Source of the DNA: Hydrogenobaculum sp.
GTDB lineage: Bacteria > Aquificota > Aquificia > Aquificales > Aquificaceae
Reading direction: 5' to 3'
DNA length: 52,955 nucleotides
Assembly (NCBI GenBank): GCA_002878215.1
Contig: PNJC01000114.1
Coordinates: forward strand, 1-52,955
Within the stretch, counting starts at the first letter, position 1, and each line of letters opens with the position of its first letter. Shown here piece after piece: positions 32,525 to 43,552 of this stretch. The notes beneath the pieces were generated by a model. That model saw only the letters and a list, made by a program, of their open reading frames with translations, searched no databases and was not told the origin of the DNA. The translations under genes were made by a program, and so were the position numbers.

Positions 32525-33850
32525 ATGAACTGGCTTATAAACCTTATAAAAAAACTGTTTAAAATGGAATCAAAACAAGAATACGCCTATAAATTAACGC
32601 TTAGTTTCATAAAGCAGTTTGGATTAACTCCTAATGATAAAGAAGATGTTGACTTTTTTTATGTGATTTTTTTAGAATGGGGGAAAACAAAAAATGGCAT
32701 GAAAAATCTATACGAGCTTCTTAGCGGGGCATATGTAGTTTTTGCTAAGCTTTTAAAAGCAGAACCAAACTCTTTAAAATCTTTAGACCCTGATGTAAGC
32801 GAGGCTCAAAAAAATAAGAAACATATCATTAAATTGCTGGAATTTGTTTTATCAAAAGCAAAAACAAAGGGTAATTTTGAGAAAATTTTGGAAGCCATAG
32901 ATAGGCAAGAGGTGATAGACAATGCTCTTCCTTCTGTCATAATAAGATTTTTGATACCTATTATGTTAGACAACTTAACAAAGCTAAATGTAAAAAACGA
33001 CCTCGTAAAATTTGCCAACATCATTGAATTTTACAGAAACATCGTCAATCAGGAGATACTTCTATTTTTAGAAAATGTATTCGGTATATATTTAGACATA
33101 TACATAAAATATAAAAACGATATAGAAGTTTTTGCCATGAACACCATTCAAGATTTTGCCTCTTTCATAGATATTTACAAAGATAGTGATAAAGAAACTG
33201 TAAGAACTTTTATCAAGCATGTAGCACCCTCTTACGTATTGTTTCACATCAACAACTACAAAGAATACTCAGAGGAAGTTAAACAATATTTTGATGCACT
33301 TTTACCAAATTTAAAGCAAAGGTATGAGCAAGATGAAGCGCTTTTACAAGCAGTCTTTATAGTCTTGTCCAACATTTTAAAGCTTTCAAGCTCTTTAAAC
33401 GATGTTACTTTATATGTTCAAACCGTAGATAGCTACATAGTAGATTTCATAGAAGTGGCAAAATCTGAACAGGTAAAAGAAAGGTTGAAAGAGACTAAAA
33501 TGTATTTTTACGCGTCTAAGAAAATAAAAAAAGACATTTATACCACCGAAAGCCTTCTTATAAATTATGTAGCTTACGCAATACCAAACCTCCTAAGCGC
33601 TTGTCAGGATGTAGACTTATTTGAATACTGCAGAACGTTGGTGAAAGATTTAATGAATACTTTTACGGATGTAGAGATAGCTTTTTATTATGTATACGTA
33701 GTGTTGCCAAAATGGGTAAAAGTAAACAAAAATCAAGATGCGTTATTTGATATGCACGAAAAACTCAAAAGGATTCTTTATCCTATGCAAAAAGACATGA
33801 ATGAATTGGTAAGATTTTTCTATTTTGACTTCAAAGATTATATGGTATAA
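32525..33850 (+). CDS. Unknown 441-aa helical protein
   Basis: A soluble, almost entirely alpha-helical protein with no recognised domain, signal peptide or cofactor motif. It begins MNWLINLIKKLFKMESKQEYA, which could be an amphipathic membrane-associating helix. The body has many helix pairs typical of HEAT/armadillo-like or other repeat solenoids, but no clear repeat period could be read. Cysteines are scarce (CQDVDLFEYC). It stands alone, with a probable leaderless promoter and 70 bases before the next gene. Confidence 0.7.
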   Translation: MNWLINLIKKLFKMESKQEYAYKLTLSFIKQFGLTPNDKEDVDFFYVIFLEWGKTKNGMKNLYELLSGAYVVFAKLLKAEPNSLKSLDPDVSEAQKNKKHIIKLLEFVLSKAKTKGNFEKILEAIDRQEVIDNALPSVIIRFLIPIMLDNLTKLNVKNDLVKFANIIEFYRNIVNQEILLFLENVFGIYLDIYIKYKNDIEVFAMNTIQDFASFIDIYKDSDKETVRTFIKHVAPSYVLFHINNYKEYSEEVKQYFDALLPNLKQRYEQDEALLQAVFIVLSNILKLSSSLNDVTLYVQTVDSYIVDFIEVAKSEQVKERLKETKMYFYASKKIKKDIYTTESLLINYVAYAIPNLLSACQDVDLFEYCRTLVKDLMNTFTDVEIAFYYVYVVLPKWVKVNKNQDALFDMHEKLKRILYPMQKDMNELVRFFYFDFKDYMV

Positions 33851-33920
33851 ATGCTTTGTATCATGGCTTTTAAAATGAACTTTTTTAAATTCTAAAATCA
33901 CAAAAACAAAGGAGGTAAAG

Positions 33921-34223
33921 ATGAGCTACATACTTTCCATAAGCATGTTTCCAGTAGACAAAGGTGAATCTTTAAGTCAATACGTATCAAAGGTGTCTAA
34001 GATTATTCACGAGTCAGGTCTTGAGTATGTTATAACGCCTATGGCCACTATGATAGAAAGCACAGAAATAGAACCACTCCTTGAAATAATAAAGAAAGGC
34101 CTTGAAACAATGCAGCAAGATTCCAATAGAATATATGTTAATATGGCTATAGACTATAGGAAAGGAGATAAGACTGGAAGACTAAAACAAAAGGTAGAAT
34201 CTTTGAAGTCTAAGCTTGGTTAA
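33921..34223 (+). CDS. MTH1187/YkoF-type thiamine-binding family protein
   Basis: A 100-aa ferredoxin-like-fold protein of the MTH1187 (DUF77) family: SISMFPVDKGESLSQYVSKVSKIIHESGLEYVITPMATMIES and a C-terminal GRLKQKVESLKSKLG. Some members bind thiamine or hydroxymethylpyrimidine. The thiC gene 1.5 kb away makes that attractive, but the link is not direct. AAAGGAGGTAAAG precedes the ATG. Its stop codon abuts the convergent queD stop with no space. Confidence 0.9.
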   Translation: MSYILSISMFPVDKGESLSQYVSKVSKIIHESGLEYVITPMATMIESTEIEPLLEIIKKGLETMQQDSNRIYVNMAIDYRKGDKTGRLKQKVESLKSKLG

Positions 34224-34565
34224 TTATTCGTAATATTCGGCACCGCAGTTTTCTGTTTCCCAAACTACGACTTTTTTAACGTTGTATTTTGCTTTTAATG
34301 TATCAAAGAAATATTTAGCAAGGTTTTCTGCACTCGGCGAGAAATCAAATACATCGTTTAAAAGTTTATAGTCTGGAAGTATATCGTCAAGATAGTTGTC
34401 TACTTCCACAAAATCCACTCCTATACCACCTTGGTCTAACTCTTTTGCCTCTATAAAAACCTCTATGCCAAAAGTATGACCATGTATGGGTTCTGGAGCA
34501 CCCTTGTAATATGTGAGAAAATGAGCAGCGTTAAACTTCTTTTTAACCCTTATCGTATAAGGCAT
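34224..34565 (-). CDS. 6-pyruvoyltetrahydropterin synthase/QueD family, PTPS-III-like
   Basis: A 113-aa T-fold enzyme. Zinc histidines are in FNAAHFL (His15) and PIHGHTFG (His28, His30). The usual catalytic cysteine before HGH is absent; the sequence GAPEPIHGH gives E25-x2-HGH, the motif described for PTPS-III enzymes that make 6-hydroxymethyl-dihydropterin for folate in place of FolB. Queuosine QueD is the alternative. The track start at 34637 is too long; the ATG at 34565 overlaps the upstream stop as TGATG and matches the family start. Confidence 0.88.
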   Translation of the reverse strand: MPYTIRVKKKFNAAHFLTYYKGAPEPIHGHTFGIEVFIEAKELDQGGIGVDFVEVDNYLDDILPDYKLLNDVFDFSPSAENLAKYFFDTLKAKYNVKKVVVWETENCGAEYYE

Positions 34566-34801
34566 CAAATATCCTCTATGGATTCTCCTTTTAAAAGCCT
34601 TCTTGCTTTGTTTACCACAGAAAGTACCACAAACCAAAGGGCATGATAATCTGTATTCTCAAATTCTTCAGCCACATCAAGGGTTCCATCGTCTTTTTTA
34701 ACAAGGTAAACGTATTTCATAGCCTCAAGACAAAGCACTTTATTTACGCATGTAGCCAATATCTTGTCTTTCATTTCTTTTGGTAGTTCTAGCTTTTCCA
34801 T
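34565..34801 (-). CDS. Small conserved-looking protein, unknown
   Basis: A 78-aa soluble protein (MEKLELPKEMKDKILATCVNKVLCLEAMKYVYLVKKDDGTLDVAEEFEN) with no family that I recognise. It has a helix-strand-strand-helix appearance and two N-terminal cysteines. It lies between yicC (10 bases) and the queD-like gene (1-base overlap), and is thus part of the thiC-yicC-queD transcript. GGAGAAAAT precedes the ATG. Confidence 0.72.
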   Translation of the reverse strand: MEKLELPKEMKDKILATCVNKVLCLEAMKYVYLVKKDDGTLDVAEEFENTDYHALWFVVLSVVNKARRLLKGESIEDI

Positions 34802-34811
34802 ATTTTCTCCT

Positions 34812-37107
<2,296 letters not shown>

Positions 37108-37174
37108 TGGTATTTTATCATTGTTTTATAGATTTAAGGATGTAGATTATTTTGTTTTTAATTATTTAATTAAA

Positions 37175-37252
<78 letters not shown>

Positions 37253-37271
37253 TACCATCAAGTATTTTTTT

Positions 37272-37300
37272 ATTATACCAAAGTACACTTTTCTTGTAAA
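37272..37300 (-). promoter_or_regulatory. Promoter of tRNA-Glu
   Basis: TTTACA (37300-37295) and a perfect TATAAT (37277-37272) at the ideal 17-base spacing on the minus strand, about 20 bases before the tRNA. Confidence 0.7.
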
Positions 37301-37361
37301 TGATTTTGGTTATATTGATTGAGCTAGAGCTATACAACTGTATACAATATCAATTATATTT

Positions 37362-38477
37362 CTATTCTCCAGTGTCATACTTTATGATGCTATCGTGAGA
37401 TAAAAGGCTAAACTTGGTTTCTCTATGGCTATTTACTATCGAAAAGCAAAGCCCAAGAAGTATAGAACTCACCATTATGTTGCTTCCTCCATAAGATATG
37501 AAAGGAAGCGGTATACCTACCACCGGCATAAGACCCATAGCCATAGCTAAGTTTATTGTAGAATGAAAAAAGATAAAAGCCGCCACCATTGCCACGTATA
37601 TTTTTTCTGTATACAACCTAAGATAGTAAGATATGCTTAAAAGCCTCAAAACCAAATACAAATACAGTATTATTATAAGTATAGATATCACAAATCCAAA
37701 CTCTTCGGCTATAACAGAAAAAATAAAGTCAGTGTGTCTTTCTGGTAGAAACAAAAGGTGTGATTGGGTGCCTTTTAAAAAACCTTTACCAAAAATTCTA
37801 CCAGAGCCTATCGATATTATAGATTGAATAAGCTGATAACCACCTTTGGCATAATAGGCTTTAGGATTTAAAACCGTCAATATTCGCTCTTTTTGATACG
37901 GCTTCATAAAATGCCACGCTACTATAGGAATGATCGTCACTATTGGTATTGCATATTTGAAAAAATTTTTAGGAAACTTTGCAAAAAATACTAAAGACAT
38001 TACAGGTAATACCATTATCACCGCAGAACCTAAATCTGGTTGCTTATATATTATAAGAAAGGGTATGCCAATGCTAAGGAGTATATAAGCTATTTTTTGG
38101 GCTTTTAAATAAGGGCTCATGTAAATTATATAATCTACTATGAGTATTACGGAAGCTTTCATGAACTCGGATGGCTGTATTCCAAAGGGGCCTATCCCTA
38201 TCCATCTTTTTGCACCGTATATAGTTTTTCCAACAAACATTACCGCTATCAAAAGAAAAAGATTTACACCATATATCAAAGGAGCTAGAGAGAGGACTGA
38301 AGAGAACCTTACCTTACTTATACCATACATAATAACCCAGCTTAGGATAATGTATAAAAGTTGTTTTATGAAAAGTCCGTATTGAACACCGTAAGTAGTA
38401 TACGTAGAGCTATAAACCCCCACCAATCCTATTATCTGAATAAAAAGTATAGTAAGTATCAAGTCAACGGGGCGCAT
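37362..38477 (-). CDS. rodA: SEDS peptidoglycan glycosyltransferase RodA
   Basis: A 371-aa multi-pass membrane protein (about 10 helices) of the SEDS family that polymerises lipid II during cell elongation. It shows YKQPDLGSAVIMVLPV, GSGRIFGKGFLKGTQSHLLFLPERHTDFIFSVIAEEFG and GIPLPFISYGGSNIMVSSILLG, all diagnostic. No mreB, mreC or pbp2 gene is adjacent. Its start overlaps cdsA by 14 bases. Confidence 0.95.
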   Translation of the reverse strand: MRPVDLILTILFIQIIGLVGVYSSTYTTYGVQYGLFIKQLLYIILSWVIMYGISKVRFSSVLSLAPLIYGVNLFLLIAVMFVGKTIYGAKRWIGIGPFGIQPSEFMKASVILIVDYIIYMSPYLKAQKIAYILLSIGIPFLIIYKQPDLGSAVIMVLPVMSLVFFAKFPKNFFKYAIPIVTIIPIVAWHFMKPYQKERILTVLNPKAYYAKGGYQLIQSIISIGSGRIFGKGFLKGTQSHLLFLPERHTDFIFSVIAEEFGFVISILIIILYLYLVLRLLSISYYLRLYTEKIYVAMVAAFIFFHSTINLAMAMGLMPVVGIPLPFISYGGSNIMVSSILLGLCFSIVNSHRETKFSLLSHDSIIKYDTGE

Positions 38478-39174
38478 TTATTGTATAAAACACCAACGAG
38501 CTAAACATAAGAGCATCAAACCTATCTAAAAAGCCACCGTGTGGACCAAACACATTTGAGAAATCCTTAACGTTGTATTGTCTTTTTATTAGGCTTTTAA
38601 AAAGATCACCAAATACACCAACGATACTTACGGCTATGCCTATTATAATACCCCTTGAAAAACCAAAATAAAATATATTAAATATTATGCACGATAAAGA
38701 CCCACCGATAAATCCTTCTATAGTTTTATTTGGAGAAATCTCAGGTGCCAATTTACGTTTGCCAAAATTCTTGCCTACATAATAGCTCATTGTATCAAGT
38801 ATCCAAACACCCAGCAGAAGCCCTAAAATATAATAATTGCCAAGGGTCTTAACTTTATATACGTATTCTGGAAGCGTTGTGCTAAGTATCAATATAAAAA
38901 AGCTCTTATAAAAAGACTCTAAATCCTTTGTTATTAAAAGCTCTAAAAAAACTGCCAAGAAAATGGCCAAAAATCCATAGCTTATATTGTAAATGCCTAT
39001 CAAAGCAATAAAAGGCGCTAAAAATACGTTTGTTTTTGACTGTGATACGTCTTTTAGTTCCTTTGCTACAAAGAAGCTTAATATGCACACTCCCAAAAGC
39101 GTTATAAACTTAAAAGACAACAGGAAAAATAGCGTGCTAAGACCTACAATTACACCATAAAATTCTCTGTTCAT
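38464..39174 (-). CDS. cdsA: Phosphatidate cytidylyltransferase
   Basis: A 236-aa membrane enzyme forming CDP-diacylglycerol from phosphatidate and CTP. It has about seven helices, the segment SPNKTIEGFIGG and the C-terminal CDS signature GDLFKSLIKRQYNVKDFSNVFGPHGGFLDRFDALMFSS, with catalytic acidic residues. It overlaps the cpoB-like gene by four bases and rodA by 14, which links phospholipid and wall synthesis in one operon. Confidence 0.94.
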   Translation of the reverse strand: MNREFYGVIVGLSTLFFLLSFKFITLLGVCILSFFVAKELKDVSQSKTNVFLAPFIALIGIYNISYGFLAIFLAVFLELLITKDLESFYKSFFILILSTTLPEYVYKVKTLGNYYILGLLLGVWILDTMSYYVGKNFGKRKLAPEISPNKTIEGFIGGSLSCIIFNIFYFGFSRGIIIGIAVSIVGVFGDLFKSLIKRQYNVKDFSNVFGPHGGFLDRFDALMFSSLVFYTINAPR

Positions 39175-39989
39175 TTAATTTCTAATTCAGATCTTGCCAA
39201 AGCTGCTTCTATACTGTCTGGATAGAGCTTTATAAGCTCTTTGTATAAGTTTATAGCCGCTGATTTTTGTCCCATTTCTTTATATATGTTTGCCGCAGAA
39301 AAATACGCTGAAGGAGCCTTATCGCAAGATGGCAATTCGCCTTTTTTACACTTATCTATCAAAGACAGCAGTATAGCTAACGCTTCGTTGTTATGATTCA
39401 TAGCTTTTTCGGTCATCCCTAGCCAATAGTATGCGTTGTTTGTAAGTTTTGAGTGTGGGTTTTTTAATATAAACTCTTTGAAAAGCCTCTTGGCTTTTTG
39501 ATAATCACCAGACTGGTAAGCTCTGTAAGCCATTCCGTATAGCTCTTGAGGACTTTGAGGCGTGTTTGAGATAAGAGATTGCAAATTAGGAGATGAATTT
39601 TGAGTTTCAGAAGGAGCTGTAGAGTTTATTATAGTGACTGTGTTTGATAGATGTTTGATGCCTTTTGAAGGTTTTATGGCTGGTAAAGAGCTAAGGTTTG
39701 AAGGTGAGGGTGGTGTTTGAGAAGATATCGGTGGGGTTTGAGGTTCAGATTCTCCAAGGTTTTTTGTAATGTTGTTGTATGCAGAAAGTCCAAGCTTTAC
39801 CCTTAACTTTGCCAAAGACTCATCCAAAGAATCAAGCCTTCTATTTATTTCATTGATTTCTTGCTGTTGATACTGATACTGTTGCTGAAGCATAGCTATT
39901 GGATTTGGTCCTTGCTGTGTTGGTTCTGCACAAGAACTAAGAAGAATCGCCAACCCGCTCATTGCAAAAAACAATTTCTTTTTTTTCAT
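39171..39989 (-). CDS. CpoB/YbgF-like TPR lipoprotein
   Basis: A 272-aa lipoprotein: signal peptide with lipobox LLSSC (Cys20), a Gln-rich coiled coil (about 30-65: LQQQYQYQQQEINEINRRLDSLDESLAKLR), a Pro/Ser/Gln linker of about 75 residues, then TPR repeats from about 145 (YRAYQSGDYQKAKRLFKEFILKNPHSKLTNNAYYWLG). Layout matches CpoB/YbgF, which coordinates the Tol-Pal system with peptidoglycan synthesis, although CpoB itself is usually not lipidated. No tol or pal genes are nearby. Likely leaderless transcription. Confidence 0.82.
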   Translation of the reverse strand: MKKKKLFFAMSGLAILLSSCAEPTQQGPNPIAMLQQQYQYQQQEINEINRRLDSLDESLAKLRVKLGLSAYNNITKNLGESEPQTPPISSQTPPSPSNLSSLPAIKPSKGIKHLSNTVTIINSTAPSETQNSSPNLQSLISNTPQSPQELYGMAYRAYQSGDYQKAKRLFKEFILKNPHSKLTNNAYYWLGMTEKAMNHNNEALAILLSLIDKCKKGELPSCDKAPSAYFSAANIYKEMGQKSAAINLYKELIKLYPDSIEAALARSELEIK

Positions 39990-39995
39990 GCTTTT

Positions 39996-40001
39996 ATTTT
40001 A
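39996..40001 (-). promoter_or_regulatory. -10 element of the cpoB-like gene, leaderless geometry
   Basis: TAAAAT on the minus strand ends 6 bases before the ATG; it lies in a 50-base divergent gap shared with cysS. Confidence 0.45.
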
Positions 40002-40027
40002 ACATAGTTACGGTTTGAATTTTAGGT

Positions 40028-40033
40028 TAAAAT
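40028..40033 (+). promoter_or_regulatory. -10 element of cysS, leaderless geometry
   Basis: TAAAAT ends 6 bases before the cysS ATG with no Shine-Dalgarno, mirroring the divergent gene. Confidence 0.45.
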
Positions 40034-40039
40034 AGATAT

Positions 40040-41506
40040 ATGGGATTTGTGCTTTATAATACGCTTAGTGCTGAGCTGGAAGAGTTTGTACCTATAAACC
40101 CTCCTCAAGTAAACATATACACCTGTGGTGTCACCGTGTACGATGATTCTCACGTAGGGCATGGAAGAAGCCTTATAGTATTTGATGTTTTTAGAAGATA
40201 CTTAGAAAAGCTAGGATACAGGGTAAAGTTTGTCAGAAATTTTACAGACATAGACGATAAGATTATAAACAAAGCAAACGAAGAAAACAAAGATTTTATG
40301 AGCATTGCAAACAGATATATAGCTAGATACTATATAGACATGGAAGCCATAAACGTAAAACCTGCCAACGTAGAACCAAGAGTTACAGAACACATGGAAG
40401 AGATAATAGAGCTAATCTCCAACCTTATCAAATTGGGCAAAGCGTACGAAAGCGATGGTGACGTATATTTCTCAATAGATAGCTTTAAAGATTACGGCAA
40501 GCTTTCAAAAAGAAGCCCAGAAGAACTAGAAGCTGGAGCCAGAATTGAACCCTCTTTAAAGAAGAGAAACCCTCTTGACTTTGCATTGTGGAAAGCGTCG
40601 AAATCCCACGAACCTGGCTGGGAATCCCCTTGGTCTTACGGAAGACCAGGTTGGCACACCGAATGTGTGGCTATGATATTTAAACACCTTGGAGAAACCA
40701 TAGACATACATGCCGGTGGTATAGACCTCGTATTCCCTCACCACGAAAACGAGATTGCTCAAGCAGAAAGTATCACTGGTAAACCTTTTGCCAGGTATTG
40801 GATGCACAACGGCCTCGTTACGGTGGGCGGTAAAAAAATGTCAAAATCTCTTGGAAACTTCGTTACTCTAAAAGAGATATATACAAAATACCATCCAGAT
40901 GTTTTAAGGCTTTTAGTGTTGTTTACACATTATAGAAGTCCTTTAGATTTTTCCTTTGAAAAGATGGAAGAAACAAAAAAAGCTTACGAAAGGCTAAAAA
41001 GCGCCATAGAAGAAATAGAACCTTTAAGAGCTATAGCAAAAGATGGAAACCCTATATTAGACATAGACTTTTATAGCTTGGAGAAAAACACCCAAGAGCA
41101 GTTTTACAAAGCTCTATCGGAAGACTTCAACACATCGCTTGCTATGGCTCACGTTTTCAACGCTGTAGCCGAGTTAAACAGAGCAAAAACAGAAAGCTTT
41201 AAAATAGGCTATATTACACCTAAAGAGCTTGAAGGATATCTGTTTTTGGCAAACAGCTTAAAGCAGACTTTGAAAGATATTTTTGGGCTTTTAGAAGAAA
41301 ACACTTTGCAAAATACCCTAAAGACGCTAGAACCAGCTTCAAGTGTAAATATATCCACAGAATTTTTAGAAATTTTGATAAAAGCTAGAAACTTGGCAAA
41401 AGAAAACAAAGATTTTAAGGTGGCAGATTTTATAAGGGATGAGCTTCTAAAGCATGGTATAAAGCTTGAAGATACAAAAGCCGGTACCATCTGGAAAGAG
41501 CTCTGA
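40040..41506 (+). CDS. cysS: Cysteinyl-tRNA synthetase
   Basis: A 488-aa class Ia synthetase with full length. [18 protein letters not shown] contains the zinc cysteine and the HIGH-equivalent (SHVGH) near residue 38, followed by [12 protein letters not shown] and [12 protein letters not shown] for zinc binding, and [11 protein letters not shown] near 268. The C-terminal tRNA-binding domain is helical. The lgt-like gene starts in its stop codon (TGATG). Confidence 0.97.
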   Translation: MGFVLYNTLSAELEEFVPINPPQVNIYTCGVTVYDDSHVGHGRSLIVFDVFRRYLEKLGYRVKFVRNFTDIDDKIINKANEENKDFMSIANRYIARYYIDMEAINVKPANVEPRVTEHMEEIIELISNLIKLGKAYESDGDVYFSIDSFKDYGKLSKRSPEELEAGARIEPSLKKRNPLDFALWKASKSHEPGWESPWSYGRPGWHTECVAMIFKHLGETIDIHAGGIDLVFPHHENEIAQAESITGKPFARYWMHNGLVTVGGKKMSKSLGNFVTLKEIYTKYHPDVLRLLVLFTHYRSPLDFSFEKMEETKKAYERLKSAIEEIEPLRAIAKDGNPILDIDFYSLEKNTQEQFYKALSEDFNTSLAMAHVFNAVAELNRAKTESFKIGYITPKELEGYLFLANSLKQTLKDIFGLLEENTLQNTLKTLEPASSVNISTEFLEILIKARNLAKENKDFKVADFIRDELLKHGIKLEDTKAGTIWKEL

Positions 41507-42306
41507 TGCCATTTTACATAAGAATAGGCAAGTTTGCCGTATCGGCATTAGGCCTAATGATAACTATTTCCCTTTTTATTTCTTATGTAGTTTCTTTGCA
41601 AATTTCTAAATACGTAGGTATATTAAAATCACAAACAGAAAATATATTTTTGGCGGGGGCACTTTCTGGTATTTTATTTGGAAGACTATCTTACATTATC
41701 AAAAACCACGACCAGATACCAAACTTTGTAAGCGTTTTTCAAATATGGAACGGCGGTATTGACTATTATGGGACTATCATAGGCGTTATAATAGGAGTCG
41801 TTTCCGTGGCTTGGTTTTACAACATACCTATTTTAAAAGCCTTGGATATAACCTCTATCATAGGCTCTCTGATGCTTGGATTTGGTTATATATCAGCAGG
41901 CCTTGTAGGTTTTGGTTTTGGAAGACCTGTACCTTTGGCAGTAGACGTTACACCGGGGTTTCACCTTTTGAAAGCGTTTCCATTTTTTTATGTGGTTTAC
42001 AAGTTTGGCGATATAGCTCCTCCTTCTATTCCCTTTTATCCAGTGCAGTTTATCTACGGTGCGTTGTTTTTGCTATGGAGCATCGGCTTAATATTTTATG
42101 TGATAAAAAAACAAGATAGATTCATGGGAGAAGTGTTTTCTATTTTTCTTATACTTTACGGAATTTCAAATATGATGGTAGGATACTACACCACAAGCCA
42201 TGTTGTATTTGGTCATATTAACTTAGCACAGTTGTTTGGACTGTTAAGTTTTATATCTGGCTTTGTTATTTTGATGCTTTTAAAATCAGAAAAAACCAAC
42301 GTATAA
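41506..42306 (+). CDS. Prolipoprotein diacylglyceryl transferase-like protein (divergent)
   Basis: A 266-aa, seven-helix membrane protein aligned to Lgt through IWNGGIDYYGTIIGVIIG (about 80-97) and the later GFGFGRPVPLAVD. In active Lgt the segment corresponding to residues 126-140 reads GRIGCFxxG/GRxGNFxNG; here it is LGFGYISAGLVGFGFGRP, so the essential Arg is Tyr128. The N-terminal Tyr and the His before GG are also replaced (ALGLM, DYYG). It may be a divergent or inactive paralogue. It is coupled to cysS by a TGATG overlap. Confidence 0.75.
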   Translation: MPFYIRIGKFAVSALGLMITISLFISYVVSLQISKYVGILKSQTENIFLAGALSGILFGRLSYIIKNHDQIPNFVSVFQIWNGGIDYYGTIIGVIIGVVSVAWFYNIPILKALDITSIIGSLMLGFGYISAGLVGFGFGRPVPLAVDVTPGFHLLKAFPFFYVVYKFGDIAPPSIPFYPVQFIYGALFLLWSIGLIFYVIKKQDRFMGEVFSIFLILYGISNMMVGYYTTSHVVFGHINLAQLFGLLSFISGFVILMLLKSEKTNV

Positions 42307-42314
42307 AGATTTGC

Positions 42315-42320
42315 TATAAT
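42315..42320 (+). promoter_or_regulatory. -10 element of the D,D-carboxypeptidase gene
   Basis: A perfect TATAAT ends 8 bases before the ATG; no Shine-Dalgarno. Confidence 0.45.
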
Positions 42321-42328
42321 ACTTCTAT

Positions 42329-43552
42329 ATGTACTACAACGAAGAAGATAGATATGCTAAGCACAAGAATCTAAAAAGGGTTCTTGTGTTGTTGGTGCTT
42401 GGATTCATTTTTTATGCCGGTTTTCAACTTTTCAAAGGTTGGCCAAAACCACAGTTAGAGCTTTCCTTGAAAAATCAACAGATACCAGGTTCTTTCAACA
42501 TTTCCTGGCCTACAGATATAAGGTATGGAGTAATTGGTACGCTACAAAGCGGTATCATATCAAAAACTCCAAACCAAGGTCAATGGCCATTGGCCAGCGT
42601 AGCTAAAATAATGACTGCTTATATAATCTTAAAAGACCATCCTCTTTCAATAGGACAAGATGGACCCACTCTTACCGTTACACAAAAAGAGGTAAACGAA
42701 TATGAATCTTTTAAAAAGGACGGTCAATCTGTGGTAAAAGTAGTCTTAGGCGAAAAGCTTACAGAAAGACAACTTCTAGAAGGACTCATGATACCATCTG
42801 CCAACAACTTTGCATATATATTGGCTAGATGGGATGCCGGTAGCGTGAAAGCTTTTGTAGATAAAATGAATAAAACCGCTCAAAACCTTGGTCTAAAAGA
42901 TACACATTATGAAGACCCGGCAGGTGCTAGCGCTGGGACCGTTAGCACGCCAACAGACCAATTTAAACTAACTCAGCTTGCCATGCAAATACCGACTTTT
43001 AGACATATAGTAGCTATGCCTCAGGTAAATTTACCTGTAGCAGGCATACAATACAACGTAAACTATGACCTTGGTAAAGACAACATAGTAGGCGTAAAAA
43101 CTGGTTCTTCTTTACCAGCTGGTGCAAACTTTGTCTTTGATTCAAAACAAGGCAACATAGATATACTTGGTGTAATCTTTGGGGCATCAGGTAAATCTCC
43201 CCTTATCACAGCCTTAAAAGATGCTATAGCCCTTATAGATATGACAAAAACTCAGCTATCTACCGAAAAACTTATATCAAAAAATCAACAGATAGGTTTT
43301 ATCAAAGTCCCTTGGATGAAAAAAGAAATTCCCATATTGGCATCTCAGGATTTTAGCACAGTAGTTTATCCTGGCATGAAGATAACTTACTCTCTTTATC
43401 CTATAAAGGATATAAAATTTCCAATCAAAGCAAACGAAGTAATCGGCACTCTTGTTATAAATTATGGAGATTCTAGCTACAGTATGCCGATAATAGCTTC
43501 TCAAGAGATAGAAGCGCCTAGTTTTTCAGATAGATTAAGGAGGGTGCTGTGA
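42329..43552 (+). CDS. D-alanyl-D-alanine carboxypeptidase (PBP5/6-like, S11)
   Basis: A 407-aa penicillin-binding protein trimming peptidoglycan pentapeptides. A membrane helix near residues 17-32 (RVLVLLVLGFIFYAGFQLF) anchors it. Catalytic motifs are SVAK (Ser90, Lys93), SAN (157-159) and KTG (257-259). A C-terminal beta domain of about 100 residues follows, but no amphipathic anchor helix is evident, so it is held by its N-terminus, unlike E. coli PBP5. Its stop overlaps the next start as GTGA. Confidence 0.92.
   Translation: MYYNEEDRYAKHKNLKRVLVLLVLGFIFYAGFQLFKGWPKPQLELSLKNQQIPGSFNISWPTDIRYGVIGTLQSGIISKTPNQGQWPLASVAKIMTAYIILKDHPLSIGQDGPTLTVTQKEVNEYESFKKDGQSVVKVVLGEKLTERQLLEGLMIPSANNFAYILARWDAGSVKAFVDKMNKTAQNLGLKDTHYEDPAGASAGTVSTPTDQFKLTQLAMQIPTFRHIVAMPQVNLPVAGIQYNVNYDLGKDNIVGVKTGSSLPAGANFVFDSKQGNIDILGVIFGASGKSPLITALKDAIALIDMTKTQLSTEKLISKNQQIGFIKVPWMKKEIPILASQDFSTVVYPGMKITYSLYPIKDIKFPIKANEVIGTLVINYGDSSYSMPIIASQEIEAPSFSDRLRRVL

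Noticed and set aside
41811-42119. 102-aa ORF inside the lgt-like gene
   Set aside because: Same-strand out-of-frame shadow; odd Tyr/Ser/Cys-rich composition.
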